From the NCBI RefSeq assembly GCF_014189535.1, contig NZ_CP050306.1, positions 21,774 to 85,773 on the forward strand: a DNA stretch of 64,000 nucleotides, given 5' to 3'. This document shows, one piece after another, positions 7,730-17,105 of the stretch. Positions within the stretch are counted from its first letter, which is position 1; each line of letters begins with the position of its first letter. The stretch comes from Rhizobium lusitanum. GTDB lineage: Bacteria; Pseudomonadota; Alphaproteobacteria; Rhizobiales; Rhizobiaceae. The position numbers were made by a program, and so were the translations under genes. The notes under the pieces were generated by a model. The model saw only the letters and a list, made by a program, of their open reading frames with translations. It was not told the origin of the DNA and searched no databases.

Positions 7730-8851
7730 TCAGGTCTTACCGCCGACTTCGAAAATCCGCGTAATGGCTGGCAGGCCAAAGCTCAAGTTCCGGTCAATGG
7801 CCATATCAGGAACACTCCCCATCGTATCCATGCCAGCTGCCGCCAGCGCATCCAGTCGCTTCCGTTGCGCGGGATCAAGTCCTTCAAACCAGACCGGGTC
7901 GTAGAAGATGTTCTCGGCGTGCATGGCAACGAATTGAAGAATTGTAGAGCCAAGGAGATCGAGTGCCATTTCTCGAGCTTGGTTGGCGATCAGTTGACCT
8001 GGCGCGTTGGCCTTATCCAACCAGGATATGCAGATGCAGCTTTGACCGTCCGCGACGAAACTCGATACAAGGATCTGTTCCAGCAATTCATCCACATAGC
8101 CATTCTGTATCTGTTTCCCATACAGATCCGTGAAAGGAGACCATGCCGCCGCGACCATGAAGGGCAGGATCGCGCCAAACTCGATGATCAACGATTGCAG
8201 GACGTCGCTCTGCCTCTGAGCCATCGCCTGCGTAATCCTGTCGTGCGTGTGCTTCAGGTCCTTTCTTGCCAGTTCGTTGCCTTGCTCCATCAGGGCCAGA
8301 AGACGTTGAAGCTGGAGCTGTTCGAAAATAGATCTGCCCTTGTCAGCACCGCGCAGAGTTTCTCTGAGGTGGGCAGCGGCATTCTTGCCGTAGTATTCGC
8401 GGCTCAGAGTCCGGTACGCCACGGCGAGGCACTGGTCCGCCCTTCCGGCGAAGGGTTCATTTTCGATGCATGAGAACAGTTCGCGATCGTGACCGGCGCA
8501 GAACCCATGGAACACCGACGCGTCCGCGATGCCGATCTCGCCAACCGACAGTCTCCCGCCGTTCTTTGAGAGTTCGGCCGGGTCTGCTCGATATCGTACG
8601 ACTTTGCCCAACCGTGCGATCTTTGTAAGATTGGGTCCACGTGATACCGTGTGAGCCTTTATTATCTTGCCCTCACAAGGGCCTAGACCTGCGTCCTGAG
8701 CGTAGCACTTCTTTACTTGAAATGCCGACCTGTTCGCTGCAACCGCGTCCCAGGGATTGCCCTTCTCCTGAACGCTCCGGTTCAAATGGCATTTCTTGTA
8801 CTCTACACCCGAGCCGCACCAGCAAGGGTCATTTCGACCGACGCTTTTCAT
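7730..8851 (-). CDS. SEC-C motif protein with a second zinc-finger-like region
   Basis: 373 residues from ATG 8851 with GAGGGG upstream. It begins with an exact SEC-C metal-binding motif, GRNDPCWCGSGVEYKKCH, of the kind found at the SecA C-terminus and in many nucleic-acid or chaperone-associated proteins. Residues about 48-125 hold CYAQDAGLGPCEGKIIKAHT and SVFHGFCAGHDRELF, a Cys/His arrangement resembling an HNH-type zinc fold. The C-terminal part is helical with no motif I know. It faces the same way as the CoiA-like gene upstream and adjoins AbiE and ABC-3C genes, so a defence role is plausible but unproven. Confidence 0.6.
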   Translation of the reverse strand: MKSVGRNDPCWCGSGVEYKKCHLNRSVQEKGNPWDAVAANRSAFQVKKCYAQDAGLGPCEGKIIKAHTVSRGPNLTKIARLGKVVRYRADPAELSKNGGRLSVGEIGIADASVFHGFCAGHDRELFSCIENEPFAGRADQCLAVAYRTLSREYYGKNAAAHLRETLRGADKGRSIFEQLQLQRLLALMEQGNELARKDLKHTHDRITQAMAQRQSDVLQSLIIEFGAILPFMVAAAWSPFTDLYGKQIQNGYVDELLEQILVSSFVADGQSCICISWLDKANAPGQLIANQAREMALDLLGSTILQFVAMHAENIFYDPVWFEGLDPAQRKRLDALAAAGMDTMGSVPDMAIDRNLSFGLPAITRIFEVGGKT

Positions 8852-8962
8852 TTCCCCTCAATTGCCCCCAGGCATAAATCATAAAAACCTACGCGACGCT
8901 CAGTACCGGCACTCAAAAGCTTTACTGGCATTCTGATGCATTTGTACTGGGATGACGATAAC

Positions 8963-9838
8963 TCAGCCCAACGGCCCGGCGAAAACCGCGAAGCGACCAG
9001 CAGGCAGATTGAAAACCGTTGAAGTCCAAGCCGATCGCGACTTCAGCGACACGCCAATAGTGTTTAGGCTGTATGGGCCTTGGAGGTGCAACGTCCTCCA
9101 GCGCTTCGACCGTCGCGTGTAGCCGCCGCCAGATTGCTCTTCTCCGCCCTCGCTGTACCAGGATGTGCTTTCGACCTCGATGATATGGTCGCTAAAAACT
9201 CCCTTCCAAAGGGTTCCCTCGAACGGATCAATGTACCACAGTTCCTTGAAGCAGAAGGCGTGTGCCCATTTTTCCCAAGGTCTGATTGTATACTTGCGGA
9301 TGACGAGTCCGGCTGGGGTGGTTTGTGTACCCTCACGCATTTTGTCGGTTAAGATGCCGAGCCACATAACCGGTACTCCTGCGGCGATATAAGCTTGAGT
9401 ACGCCGCTCGATCTCGTCGAACAGAATCGGTTGGTGCTGAATTTCGATCGCGACCCTATCCCCGTTGGGCGCTGTGATAAGGACATCCGCGCGTCGGTCG
9501 CCGCCCGAGGAAAGAACTTCAACCTCATAGTCGGCCTGATAGCCACGGCGACGGTAGGTGTCCCTCAGGCAGAGCTTCGACGCAAGATGAGCTTGGGTCT
9601 CATCTGACGCCCAGGTGCAATCCGTCGGCGGCTTGTGCGCGAAATGATGTATGACGATCCGCCCTTTTTTAAGAGTTACCTCGCGCGCGCACTTTGCGCA
9701 CAAATAGACCGGTCCGCGCTCTGACGCTGCAGCATCTACTCTCAGACCATCACGATTCGCCGTAAGCATAGGGGAAAGGTATGCTAAATTGTTTCTAGCG
9801 TCGACTTGGTGCAGGACATACAGAGCTTTCATGCACAT
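8963..9838 (-). CDS. CoiA-like (competence protein family) nuclease-fold protein
   Basis: About 291 residues if started at ATG 9838 (MCMKALYV); a start at 9832, or an upstream one at 9934, cannot be excluded because no clear ribosome site is seen. The N-terminal half has a zinc-binding CAKCAREVTLKKGRIVIHHF AH motif, then SDETQAHLASKL. A nuclease-like core follows: RRADVLITAP and RVAIEIQHQPILFDEIERRT, the DxxI...EIQ arrangement of restriction-endonuclease-like folds, then YIAAGVPVMWLG. These are the features of CoiA and related proteins. The C-terminal half is unassigned. It probably acts on DNA and lies in the defence-type island. Confidence 0.65.
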   Translation of the reverse strand: MCMKALYVLHQVDARNNLAYLSPMLTANRDGLRVDAAASERGPVYLCAKCAREVTLKKGRIVIHHFAHKPPTDCTWASDETQAHLASKLCLRDTYRRRGYQADYEVEVLSSGGDRRADVLITAPNGDRVAIEIQHQPILFDEIERRTQAYIAAGVPVMWLGILTDKMREGTQTTPAGLVIRKYTIRPWEKWAHAFCFKELWYIDPFEGTLWKGVFSDHIIEVESTSWYSEGGEEQSGGGYTRRSKRWRTLHLQGPYSLNTIGVSLKSRSAWTSTVFNLPAGRFAVFAGPLG

Positions 9839-9979
9839 GAAATTGTACTGTAGGCAGAATGTCGTGCTCTTGCTGGGCGCCCATAGTGAGGACAAAGACT
9901 TGCTTAATTTCACGATGCCAGCGCCCCCTAACAAAGTCAGCGCCTAGAAGGGCGTACCAGCGGTGATCTCAGGGCTTGA

Positions 9980-10011
9980 GTGTCAGAAAAATATAGGCTA
10001 TTTTCTGACAC
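9980..10011. promoter_or_regulatory. Perfect palindrome at the AbiE start
   Basis: GTGTCAGAAAA (9980-9990) and TTTTCTGACAC (10001-10011) are perfect 11-bp inverted arms with a 10-bp centre, ending one base before ATG 10012. AbiEi antitoxins are known to repress their own promoter by binding inverted repeats, so this is the likely operator. Its position leaves no room for a ribosome site, which suggests leaderless translation from 10012 or use of the later ATG 10048. Confidence 0.65.
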
Positions 10012-10641
10012 ATGAAAACAGCGGCGATATCAGTCCCAGCCTTAATTATGAAGCGCGCCCGTGCTGGCGGACGAGGTGGCGTCTTCACGCCCGGCGACTT
10101 TTTGGACGTGGCCGCACGGTCGGCTGTCGACCAAGCCCTTTCCCGGTTGACCAAGAACGGAAAGCTTCGCCGCCTGGCGCGAGGCCTGTACGATTTCCCG
10201 AAGGTTCATCCGCAACTGGGTCCGCTTTCTCCAGCACCTGACGATGTCGCGAAAGCGTTAGCGCGGGAGACCGGATCCCAGGTGCAGATAGCCGGCGCGC
10301 GAGCGGCGAATGAACTTGGCTTGTCAACACAAGTCCCGGCAAAGAGCTCCTATTTGACAGACGGCCCCTCCCGCCGTGTCGTGCTGGGTAAGCGCGTCGT
10401 CGATCTGCGTCATGCCTCGCCCAAGCATCTCATTGCCCCGGGCAGTGCCGCGGGTACCGTCGTCCAGGCGCTTCGTCATGTAGGGGCGATAAGGGCCGCC
10501 GACGTTGCGCAGATCGCGTCGCGGCGGTTGTCGGCTAGCGACAAGAAGACGCTTGCATCCAATGCGATCCGGGCCCCTGCTTGGATGCGGCCGACGCTCG
10601 TCTCGATCGCCAACACAGCGTCGGGTGAGATCGATGGATAA
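10012..10641 (+). CDS. AbiEi-type antitoxin (DUF6088-like)
   Basis: 209 residues with the N-terminal winged helix of AbiEi antitoxins: RGGVFTPGDFLDVAARSAVD, QALSRLTKNGKLRRLARGLY and DFPKVHPQLGPLSP. The C-terminal domain has VQIAGARAANELGLSTQVPA and PAWMRPTLVSIANT. In type IV AbiE systems this protein represses the operon and counteracts the nucleotidyltransferase toxin without stable complex formation. The last bases overlap the toxin start (ATGGATAA at 10634), so the two are translationally coupled. A perfect palindrome abuts the start. The gene is intact. Confidence 0.82.
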   Translation: MKTAAISVPALIMKRARAGGRGGVFTPGDFLDVAARSAVDQALSRLTKNGKLRRLARGLYDFPKVHPQLGPLSPAPDDVAKALARETGSQVQIAGARAANELGLSTQVPAKSSYLTDGPSRRVVLGKRVVDLRHASPKHLIAPGSAAGTVVQALRHVGAIRAADVAQIASRRLSASDKKTLASNAIRAPAWMRPTLVSIANTASGEIDG

Positions 10642-11670
10642 GGTGGCTCTTCTTCCAGCCGATGATCGAGCGGCCCTCTTTAGCGAGACGGGCGCTGGCC
10701 GAGGCGTAGCCAATACCATCATAGAAAAGGACTTTTGGGTCTGCTGGACTTTAAAGCGACTTTTCGGCCTGCAGCATAAGGATACCGCTACCCTTGTCTT
10801 CAAGGGTGGCACGTCCCTTTCAAGGCGTTTGGCGCCATCCGCCGTTTCTCCGAAGATATAGATCTGTCTTTCGATCGGACGGAGCTTGGATACACGGGCG
10901 ACCGCGATCCCGAGCAGGAAGGCATCAGTAAGAAACAGGCGAACAAGCTTATCGAAGCCATGGTAAGCGATGTCGAGCAGCATATTGCCGAAAAGCTGCT
11001 GCCCGCTCTGCGGTCCGCGATTGTCGCACAAATCGGCGGGCCGACCAATGGCGAGTGGTCATTGGAAATCGACGGCAACGACGCGCAGACGATTAATTTT
11101 CACTATCCGACAGTTCTGGGTACTTCCGACTATGAAGGCATGGCCTACATCACGCCGCGTGTGAAACTCGAGCTCGGCGCGCGCGGCGATCCGTGGCCCA
11201 CCGAAGAGAGGGTCATTCGCTCATATGCGGCGGAGGACTATCCCGACTTCTTCGAAGAGCCTGATAGCACTGTAACCGTTCTCTCCGCGCAACGGACCTT
11301 CTGGGAGAAGGCCACAGCGTTGCACGCGGAGGCCCACCGTCCCGCAGAAACGGCGACACCGCAGTATTTTTCGCGGCACTATTATGATCTGGCAATGCTT
11401 CTCGACACCGATGAGGGCAAAGCCGCAGCCACGGATTTGGGCCTTCTCGCAACGGTGGCAAAGCACAAAGCGACCTTCTTCCGGTCAGGGTGGGCCAGCT
11501 ATGATACCGCTCGGCCGGGCACGCTGCGACTGATGCCCAGCGAGGCGCGGATCAAGGATCTGCGTTCTGACTACAGGGCTATGGCGCCGATGATGTTCGA
11601 TGAAAAGCCTTTGGCTTTCGATGTAATACTTGCACAAATCAGAAAACTACAAGACGCTCTCAATGAATAA
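10634..11670 (+). pseudogene. AbiEii/AbiGii nucleotidyltransferase toxin, frameshifted in the active site
   Basis: ATG 10634 opens MDKVALLPADDRAALFSETG, then IIEKDFWVCWTLKRLF and the start of the nucleotidyltransferase motif LVFKGGTSLS. At about 10820 one base is missing; the other frame continues AFGAIRRFSEDIDLSFDRTE with the metal-binding Asp pair and runs intact to 11670, including FWEKATALHAEAHRP (motif with catalytic Lys) and SRHYYDLAMLLD. The break falls between the two halves of the catalytic motif, so as read the toxin is dead while the antitoxin is whole. The following 11671-11801 holds no gene. Confidence 0.78.
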
Positions 11671-11801
11671 TCCACCACACGCCACGAGGAGGGGTCATCA
11701 TCACTCGGTCCAGTCAACTAAACACAAGCTTCCGACCTTGACTGCCGCAGCCCGGAGGTTGGCGGTACCACAAAACGGTGTTTCGCAAGCTGGCGACGCC
11801 C

Positions 11802-12546
11802 ATGGGCGCTAGTTATCCGACTAGGATCATTTTGGCTTTTTCGGAGTGGTGGCGTTTGTGCCTTTCCGAAGTGTGGCAAGCACCTAACCTACGATGCGAA
11901 GGTGGGCGATGATACGTATGTCGGTGAGGCCGCCCATATTCGTGGCGAGAAGCCTACGGCAGCGCGCTATGACGCGTCGATGACTGACGCTGAGCGCGAT
12001 AACGTCCGCAATCTCCTCTATCTCTGTACCGATCATCATACGATCATCGACAAGGTCGAGGCCGATTGGCCGACCTCCACTCTTCAGGAATTGAAAGAAA
12101 GCCACGAAAACCAAGTCCATCAAGCGATGGAAGAAGCCTTTGCGGATGTTGCCTTTCCCGAGTTGCAAAACGCTGTCTCCTGGGTGGCCAAGCAGACGCC
12201 GGCGACCAATGGGTCGTTCGACCTGATTACGCCTGACGAAAAGATCAAAAAGAACGCGCTCTCGAACGGATCTAGACATATTATCGCCGCCGGCATGACG
12301 GCGCGTGCGACTGTCGGCGATTATGTCGAGGCTGAAGCGCAGCTTGATTCCGATTTTCCGGAGCGGCTGAAGGCCGGTTTCCTCGAAGAATATTATGCGC
12401 GGCGTAAAGAAGGTCACAAGGGCGACGAACTGTTCGAGTTGATGTGTGCCTTCGCCCAACGAGGCCTTAAACGTCAAGCCGATAAGACCGCAGGCATCGC
12501 GGTCTTGATCTACCTGTTCGAAATCTGCGATGTGTTCGAGAAATGA
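11802..12546 (+). CDS. ABC-3C system HNH effector component, one-base frameshift near the start
   Basis: In frame upstream of the GTG at 11902 the sequence reads SGGVCAFPKCGKHLTYDA, the zinc-binding start of an HNH domain, followed by VGEAAHIRGE and NLLYLCTDHHTIIDKVEADW (HNH His residues). The only ATG that gives a sensible N-terminus (11802, MGASYPTRIILAF) is in another frame; dropping one T from the five-T run at 11837-11841 joins them. The C-terminal part (FPERLKAGFLEEYYARRKEG through YLFEICDVFEK) matches the CTD of ABC-three-component effectors. It would be the DNA-cutting arm. It overlaps the next start by four bases (ATGA). Confidence 0.7.
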
Positions 12547-12770
12547 TCCTTCCGACAAAACATATTCCGCAAAGTGAAGCGCTGATTGGCGTTGGGGCAA
12601 CCCTTCTGGCCCAACTGAGTGGACCCATGACCGTTTCCGGTCTCTGGGAGCGTCTCCGTTCGGAGCCGAATGTCGGCACGTTCGAGCGCTTCGTCCTCGC
12701 CTCCAATCTCCTTTATCTTATTGGCGCCATCGACATCAAAGACGGGCTCATCGTCAGGACCGTGACATGA
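12543..12770 (+). CDS. ABC-3C system middle component
   Basis: A 75-residue protein between the HNH effector and the ATPase, overlapping both by ATGA (12543 and 12767). The sequence (PTKHIPQSEALIGVGATLLA, LWERLRSEPNVGTFERFVLA, SNLLYLIGAIDI) fits the small winged-helix-like middle components of ABC-3C systems, which start with P-x-K-h and end with an LxxIGxIxxxxG segment. It presumably bridges effector and ATPase. Tight coupling of the three starts suggests fixed stoichiometry. Confidence 0.78.
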   Translation: MILPTKHIPQSEALIGVGATLLAQLSGPMTVSGLWERLRSEPNVGTFERFVLASNLLYLIGAIDIKDGLIVRTVT

Positions 12771-14512
12771 TCCGAGCTGTGCGCGCCAATAAGAAGGGAT
12801 TTCATACCGCCGCATTCACACCCGGCGTTAATCTCATTCTTGCTGACCGTTCCACGGCAGCTGGAGACAAGGACACGACAAACGCCTTGGGGAAGTCGAC
12901 GCTGATCGAGATCATCGACTTCTGTTTGGCGAGTAACTCCTCGCCCGGGAAAGGCCTGCGTGTCGAGGCATTGCAGGGCTGGGCGTTCACTCTGGAGCTG
13001 TCTGTTGCTGGCAACGACGTTGCAGTGACGCGGTCTCCTGATGTGCCGAACTTCTTTGCCATTGAGGGATCCACCGCGGGGTGGCCTGTGCAACCGACTC
13101 CGGACAAGGAGGGGGTGCCGGGGCTTGACTCCAAGAAATGGAGAGCGGTGCTTTCCTGGGCATTGTTCGGAATCAGCGAGCTCGCGCCAACGCCCGGTTA
13201 TAAGCCCTCCGCTCGGTCGCTCCTTTCCTATTTCGTGCGGAACCAAACGGCAGCCTACAACACCCCTTTCAAGCATTTTGATAATCAGAAGACCTGGGAC
13301 ATCCAGGTCCACAATGCCTTCTTGCTCGGGCTAAACTGGGAGAAGGCCGCGATCTGGCAGCAATTGAAAGATCAGAAAAACGCGCTGGACGCGCTGAAGC
13401 AGGCGATAAAGACAGGTGCAGTCGACGGCGAGCTTTCTTCGCTCGGCGAGCTTGAGGCGGAGCGCCTGCGTCTTAACACCCACCTCGAGCGGGAACGCGA
13501 GGCTCTGTCGAATTTCCGTGTTTTGCCCCAGTACCGCGAAATCGAGGCACAGGCGAACCGTCTCACGAGCGAAATCCACAGTCAGGTGAATGCCAATATT
13601 GTCGATAAGCGCCGGCTTGAGCGCTATCGTGCGTCCCTCGTGGGCGAGGATACGCCCACAACGGACCGCCTAGAGGCGCTCTACGTTGAGGCTGGGATCG
13701 CGCTGCCAGGCGCCGTTACGAAAACCCTGTCGGATGCGCGCGCCTTCAACCAGAAGATTGTCGCGAATCGCCGCGAATTTATTGCCGGCGAGGTTGCGGC
13801 GCTTGAAGCTGCACTAACAGGTCGCGAAGCTCAGATCGTGACGCTAACTGATCGCCGTGCCGGCTATCTCGGCGTGTTGGCCGGGCAGGGTGCGCTTGAG
13901 GAACTTACCCAGTTGCAGGAGCTTCACGCTGGCACGCGCCTTAAGGTGGATGAGCTGACGAACCGGATCACGCAGCTCCGCCAGATGACCACCAAGTCGG
14001 ACACGATCAAGGTAGAGACCGTAGAGCTCAAGCGAGCCACAATACTGGATTATGAAGAGCGGCGTGCGCTATGGTCCCAAGCACTCGGTCTGTTCTCGGA
14101 GTACTCCGAGACGCTTTATAAGGCGGCCGGCCGGCTCGTGATCGATATCGATGACACCGGATATAAGTTTGATGTCGAAATTGCTGGCAGCCCGAGCGAG
14201 GGCATCAGCAAGATGAAAATTTTCTGTTACGATCTTATGCTGATTTCGTTCGCGCGACTGCGCGGCTTGGGTATCGACTTCCTCATTCACGACAGCACCA
14301 TCTTCGATGGCGTTGATCCGCGGCAACGTGCCCATGCTCTTGAATTGGCCGCTGAAATGTCTGGCAAATATGGCTTTCAATATATTTGCACGTTGAACAC
14401 TGACATGGTTCCGGTCAATGATTTCTCTTCGGGTTTCGACATTGACGCCCATGTGCGTATGCGCCTGACCGACACAGACCCAAGCGGAAGTCTGCTTGGG
14501 TTCAGATTTTAA
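12767..14512 (+). CDS. ABC-3C system ATPase with DUF2326 domain
   Basis: 581 residues of the SMC/Rad50-like ABC ATPase class. The N-terminal lobe has FHTAAFTPGVNLILADRSTA and a Walker A-like NALGKSTLIEIIDFCL. The middle (about residues 190-450) is a long coiled coil rich in Glu, Arg and Leu. The C-terminal lobe, matching DUF2326, carries the Walker B-like FLIHDSTIFDGVDPRQRAHA and GFQYICTLNTDM. In ABC-3C systems the ATPase is thought to sense nucleic acid of invaders and license the effector. The gene is intact and begins on the stop of the middle component. Confidence 0.82.
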   Translation: MIRAVRANKKGFHTAAFTPGVNLILADRSTAAGDKDTTNALGKSTLIEIIDFCLASNSSPGKGLRVEALQGWAFTLELSVAGNDVAVTRSPDVPNFFAIEGSTAGWPVQPTPDKEGVPGLDSKKWRAVLSWALFGISELAPTPGYKPSARSLLSYFVRNQTAAYNTPFKHFDNQKTWDIQVHNAFLLGLNWEKAAIWQQLKDQKNALDALKQAIKTGAVDGELSSLGELEAERLRLNTHLEREREALSNFRVLPQYREIEAQANRLTSEIHSQVNANIVDKRRLERYRASLVGEDTPTTDRLEALYVEAGIALPGAVTKTLSDARAFNQKIVANRREFIAGEVAALEAALTGREAQIVTLTDRRAGYLGVLAGQGALEELTQLQELHAGTRLKVDELTNRITQLRQMTTKSDTIKVETVELKRATILDYEERRALWSQALGLFSEYSETLYKAAGRLVIDIDDTGYKFDVEIAGSPSEGISKMKIFCYDLMLISFARLRGLGIDFLIHDSTIFDGVDPRQRAHALELAAEMSGKYGFQYICTLNTDMVPVNDFSSGFDIDAHVRMRLTDTDPSGSLLGFRF

Positions 14513-14530
14513 CGCGAGGTGGCCCAAAAA

Positions 14531-15328
14531 ATGGTGCTGTTCTCGCAGGATCAATTGGAAGCAATCGCAGGCGCACTTGGCGATACGGATGCAGGCCTGA
14601 CCGGGCCGGAGATTCAGCATCTGATCGCTTCGACGAAAATGGATGATCCCGGCCCGATGACAAAGAGGGTCCGCATCTACAACGCGTTTGCGGAATGCCA
14701 GAATACCAAGCGCAACCGAACGAACATCCTACAATTTATCCGTCTCGCGATGAAGCCAGCGCGCTACAGTCGCGCACCCGAGCGCTATGAGCCGATGCGA
14801 GCGCTTCTCAACCAAGCGCTCGCATTTGCCGGCTTGGTCGTCGATCAGTCCGGCGAGCTCAAGGCAGCCGAGGTCGCGCAAACCCTTCCCGAAGCACAAC
14901 GGCGCGCGCGCGAACTGCGGGCTGATCTCGAAGGCCGTGGCGTGCATCCCGATGTGCTTAGATTCTGTCGAGCCGAACTTCTCGCTGACAATTATTTCCA
15001 TGCTGTCCAGGAGGCGGTGAAGAGCGTCGCCGACAAGATGCGTATGCGCACCGGGCTTTCGGACGACGGCGCGGCCTTGGTCGATCGTACTCTCGGCGGT
15101 GAGCCACCACTTCTAGCCATCAATCCTCGCAGCACCGTAAGCGAGCGGAGCGAACATAGTGGTTTTGCCAATCTCGTGAGAGGTACATTCGGGATGTTTC
15201 GGAACCCGACAGCTCACGACGCTCGCATCCATTGGGCGATGTCGAAGGAAGACGCGGAAGATCTTCTTACCATCGTCTCGCTCATTCATCGTCGCCTGGA
15301 CAAGGCGCATATGCCTCCGAGGATCTAA
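14531..15328 (+). CDS. TIGR02391 (Ymh) family protein
   Basis: 265 residues from ATG 14531, or 269 from GTG 14519. The C-terminal half has the family pattern: YFHAVQEAVKSVADKMRMRT, DGAALVDRTLGG, GFANLVRGTFGMFRNPTAHD and SKEDAEDLLTIVSLIHRRLD. The FRNPTAH segment resembles the RnxxxH motif of HEPN-fold ribonucleases. Ymh proteins occur in restriction and other conflict loci, and this one sits 18 bp behind the ABC-3C ATPase on the same strand, so it is probably a fourth gene of that operon. The activity is not known. 15329-15454 holds nothing I can identify. Confidence 0.75.
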   Translation: MVLFSQDQLEAIAGALGDTDAGLTGPEIQHLIASTKMDDPGPMTKRVRIYNAFAECQNTKRNRTNILQFIRLAMKPARYSRAPERYEPMRALLNQALAFAGLVVDQSGELKAAEVAQTLPEAQRRARELRADLEGRGVHPDVLRFCRAELLADNYFHAVQEAVKSVADKMRMRTGLSDDGAALVDRTLGGEPPLLAINPRSTVSERSEHSGFANLVRGTFGMFRNPTAHDARIHWAMSKEDAEDLLTIVSLIHRRLDKAHMPPRI

Positions 15329-15454
15329 GCGGCGCTCAAGATTATCGGGCAAGAAAGGGGTTACGACTTGGGTCTCACAATGCCGATCACCTGGCGCTAC
15401 GGCTCACCTGGCACCATGCCGATCTTTGCGGTCAACGCCTTCAACACACTAATT

Positions 15455-15480
15455 TGTTGATTTCCACTGAGAAGTGACCC
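15455..15480 (+). repeat. IS3 element left inverted repeat
   Basis: Begins TGTTGATTTCCACTGAGAAG followed by TGACCC; matches the inverted copy at 17106-17131 with one mismatch. Confidence 0.75.
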
Positions 15481-15522
15481 GGCGGCACAGGATAGGGGGT
15501 GCGGATAAAAAGTTGGACTGCT

Positions 15523-17061
15523 TCATATGCTAATGCCGAGGCTCTTACGATACTCGACGGGGCTTAGCGATCCCAGCGATATCTTGATGCGCTTTTCATT
15601 GTACCAGCGGATGTAATCATCTACCTCAGCGACGAACTGTTCGATTGTGATGGTCTTCCAATCTCGTGGATAAAATAGTTCCGTTTTCAATCGGCCGAAG
15701 AAGCCTTCGCATGCGGCGTTATCTTGTGAGCAGCCCTTTCGGGACATCGAGCGAACCAGTTTCGCTTCGCTGATCCGCGTTAGCCAGCCTGGCCAGCGAT
15801 AATGGGCTCCGCGATCGGAATGGACGATTGGCCGTTCCTCGCCGTCGGTCACGGTCTCAATAGCTGCATCCAGCATAGTATTGACCAGCCCCGCGTCTGG
15901 TTGCGTTCCAATCGACCAACTGATGACCATTCCGTCGAAGCAATCGATGATGGGCGAGAGATACACCTTCCCGGCTGGGATCTGGAACTCGGTGATGTCT
16001 GTCAGCCATTTCTCGTTCGGCGCTTTCGCATGGAAGTCGCGATTGATCAGGTTCTCGGGTGCCGGACTTATTTCTCCCAAGTATGATCCGAAACGCCGTC
16101 GGCGCGGTCTGGCCACGACCAGGTGCTCCTGCTTCATCAAGCGCTGGACAACCTTTTCCGAGATGATCACGCTCTTCCTGGCCAGTGACGCCTGTAGTCT
16201 GCGGTAGCCGTAACAACGACGGTTCGCTTCAAAGATTTCCGCAAGGCTGTGCCGGACGGCGGCATACTTGTCTGCCAGACACATGCGCGTGCGATGATAA
16301 AAGTAGGAGCTTCGCGCAATTTGCAGCTGTGCGAGCAGTTCTGGCAAGCGATAGGTATCTTTAAGGGCGTCAACCAGCTGTGTCTTTTCCCGATTACTCA
16401 GGATCTGCAGATCGACGCCCAGTTCTTTTTTTAGGAGTTCATTGGCCTTCTTCAGGAGGTCATGCTCGAGTTGCAACTGGCGAACATCACGTTGGAGGGC
16501 TTCAAGCTGTCGCTCGAGTTCCTCGCGTTCCGGCGCCTGCGGGGTGGTTTTGCGGCGTTTCATGGATGAAGGAGCCTCATGACCGAGTAGCTGGTCTTTC
16601 CAGTTGTACAACGTCGGCCTACAGACGCCCAGCCGGTCAGCCACCTGTTGGGCGCTTTCATTTCCACTACATAGTCCGATGACACCAGCTTGCTTCACCG
16701 CTGCGGGATAGGCAGGGCGCCACGATCGACCGACCATCGATGTTCGTGTCTCCGGAAAGGCCTCCCGTACCCATGCGGTCAGAGTTCCTCGACCAGGATA
16801 GCCGAGCGCCCTCATCGTCGCAGAGATGCAACGATCATGGGTGCGGTAATGCTCAAGTGCCGCCTGCTTCTGACTCTCGGAATACTTTGGCGCTCGAGCT
16901 ACCGGCTGAATACGCAGGTCGAGATGCTGTACGTACTCGCGGTACCAACCCCTCAGCGCATTCTTTGTGGGGTAACCCAACTGGCGAATGGTCCCGTTAA
17001 GTCGCTTGCCAAGCCTGATATAAAGCTCAACGGCTCGAAGTCTGTCTGCGTAGGAATACAT
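15523..17061 (-). CDS. IS3-family transposase, single-ORF form
   Basis: 512 residues. The N-terminus has two helix-turn-helix stretches (MYSYADRLRAVELYIRLGKR and ESAQQVADRLGVCRPTLYNW), then a leucine-zipper-like coil (ELERQLEALQRDVRQLQLEH). The integrase core carries the DDE triad: Asp in EKWLTDITEF, Asp in IVHSDRGAHYR and Glu in QDNAACEGFFGRLKTE. Most IS3 elements need a programmed frameshift between orfA and orfB; here both parts are in one open frame, so none is needed. The gene is intact and may be functional. Confidence 0.9.
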   Translation of the reverse strand: MYSYADRLRAVELYIRLGKRLNGTIRQLGYPTKNALRGWYREYVQHLDLRIQPVARAPKYSESQKQAALEHYRTHDRCISATMRALGYPGRGTLTAWVREAFPETRTSMVGRSWRPAYPAAVKQAGVIGLCSGNESAQQVADRLGVCRPTLYNWKDQLLGHEAPSSMKRRKTTPQAPEREELERQLEALQRDVRQLQLEHDLLKKANELLKKELGVDLQILSNREKTQLVDALKDTYRLPELLAQLQIARSSYFYHRTRMCLADKYAAVRHSLAEIFEANRRCYGYRRLQASLARKSVIISEKVVQRLMKQEHLVVARPRRRRFGSYLGEISPAPENLINRDFHAKAPNEKWLTDITEFQIPAGKVYLSPIIDCFDGMVISWSIGTQPDAGLVNTMLDAAIETVTDGEERPIVHSDRGAHYRWPGWLTRISEAKLVRSMSRKGCSQDNAACEGFFGRLKTELFYPRDWKTITIEQFVAEVDDYIRWYNEKRIKISLGSLSPVEYRKSLGISI

Positions 17062-17105
17062 GAACTACCTCCTGGTGGTCCAAGTTTTCGTCCGCACCCC
17101 CAGCC

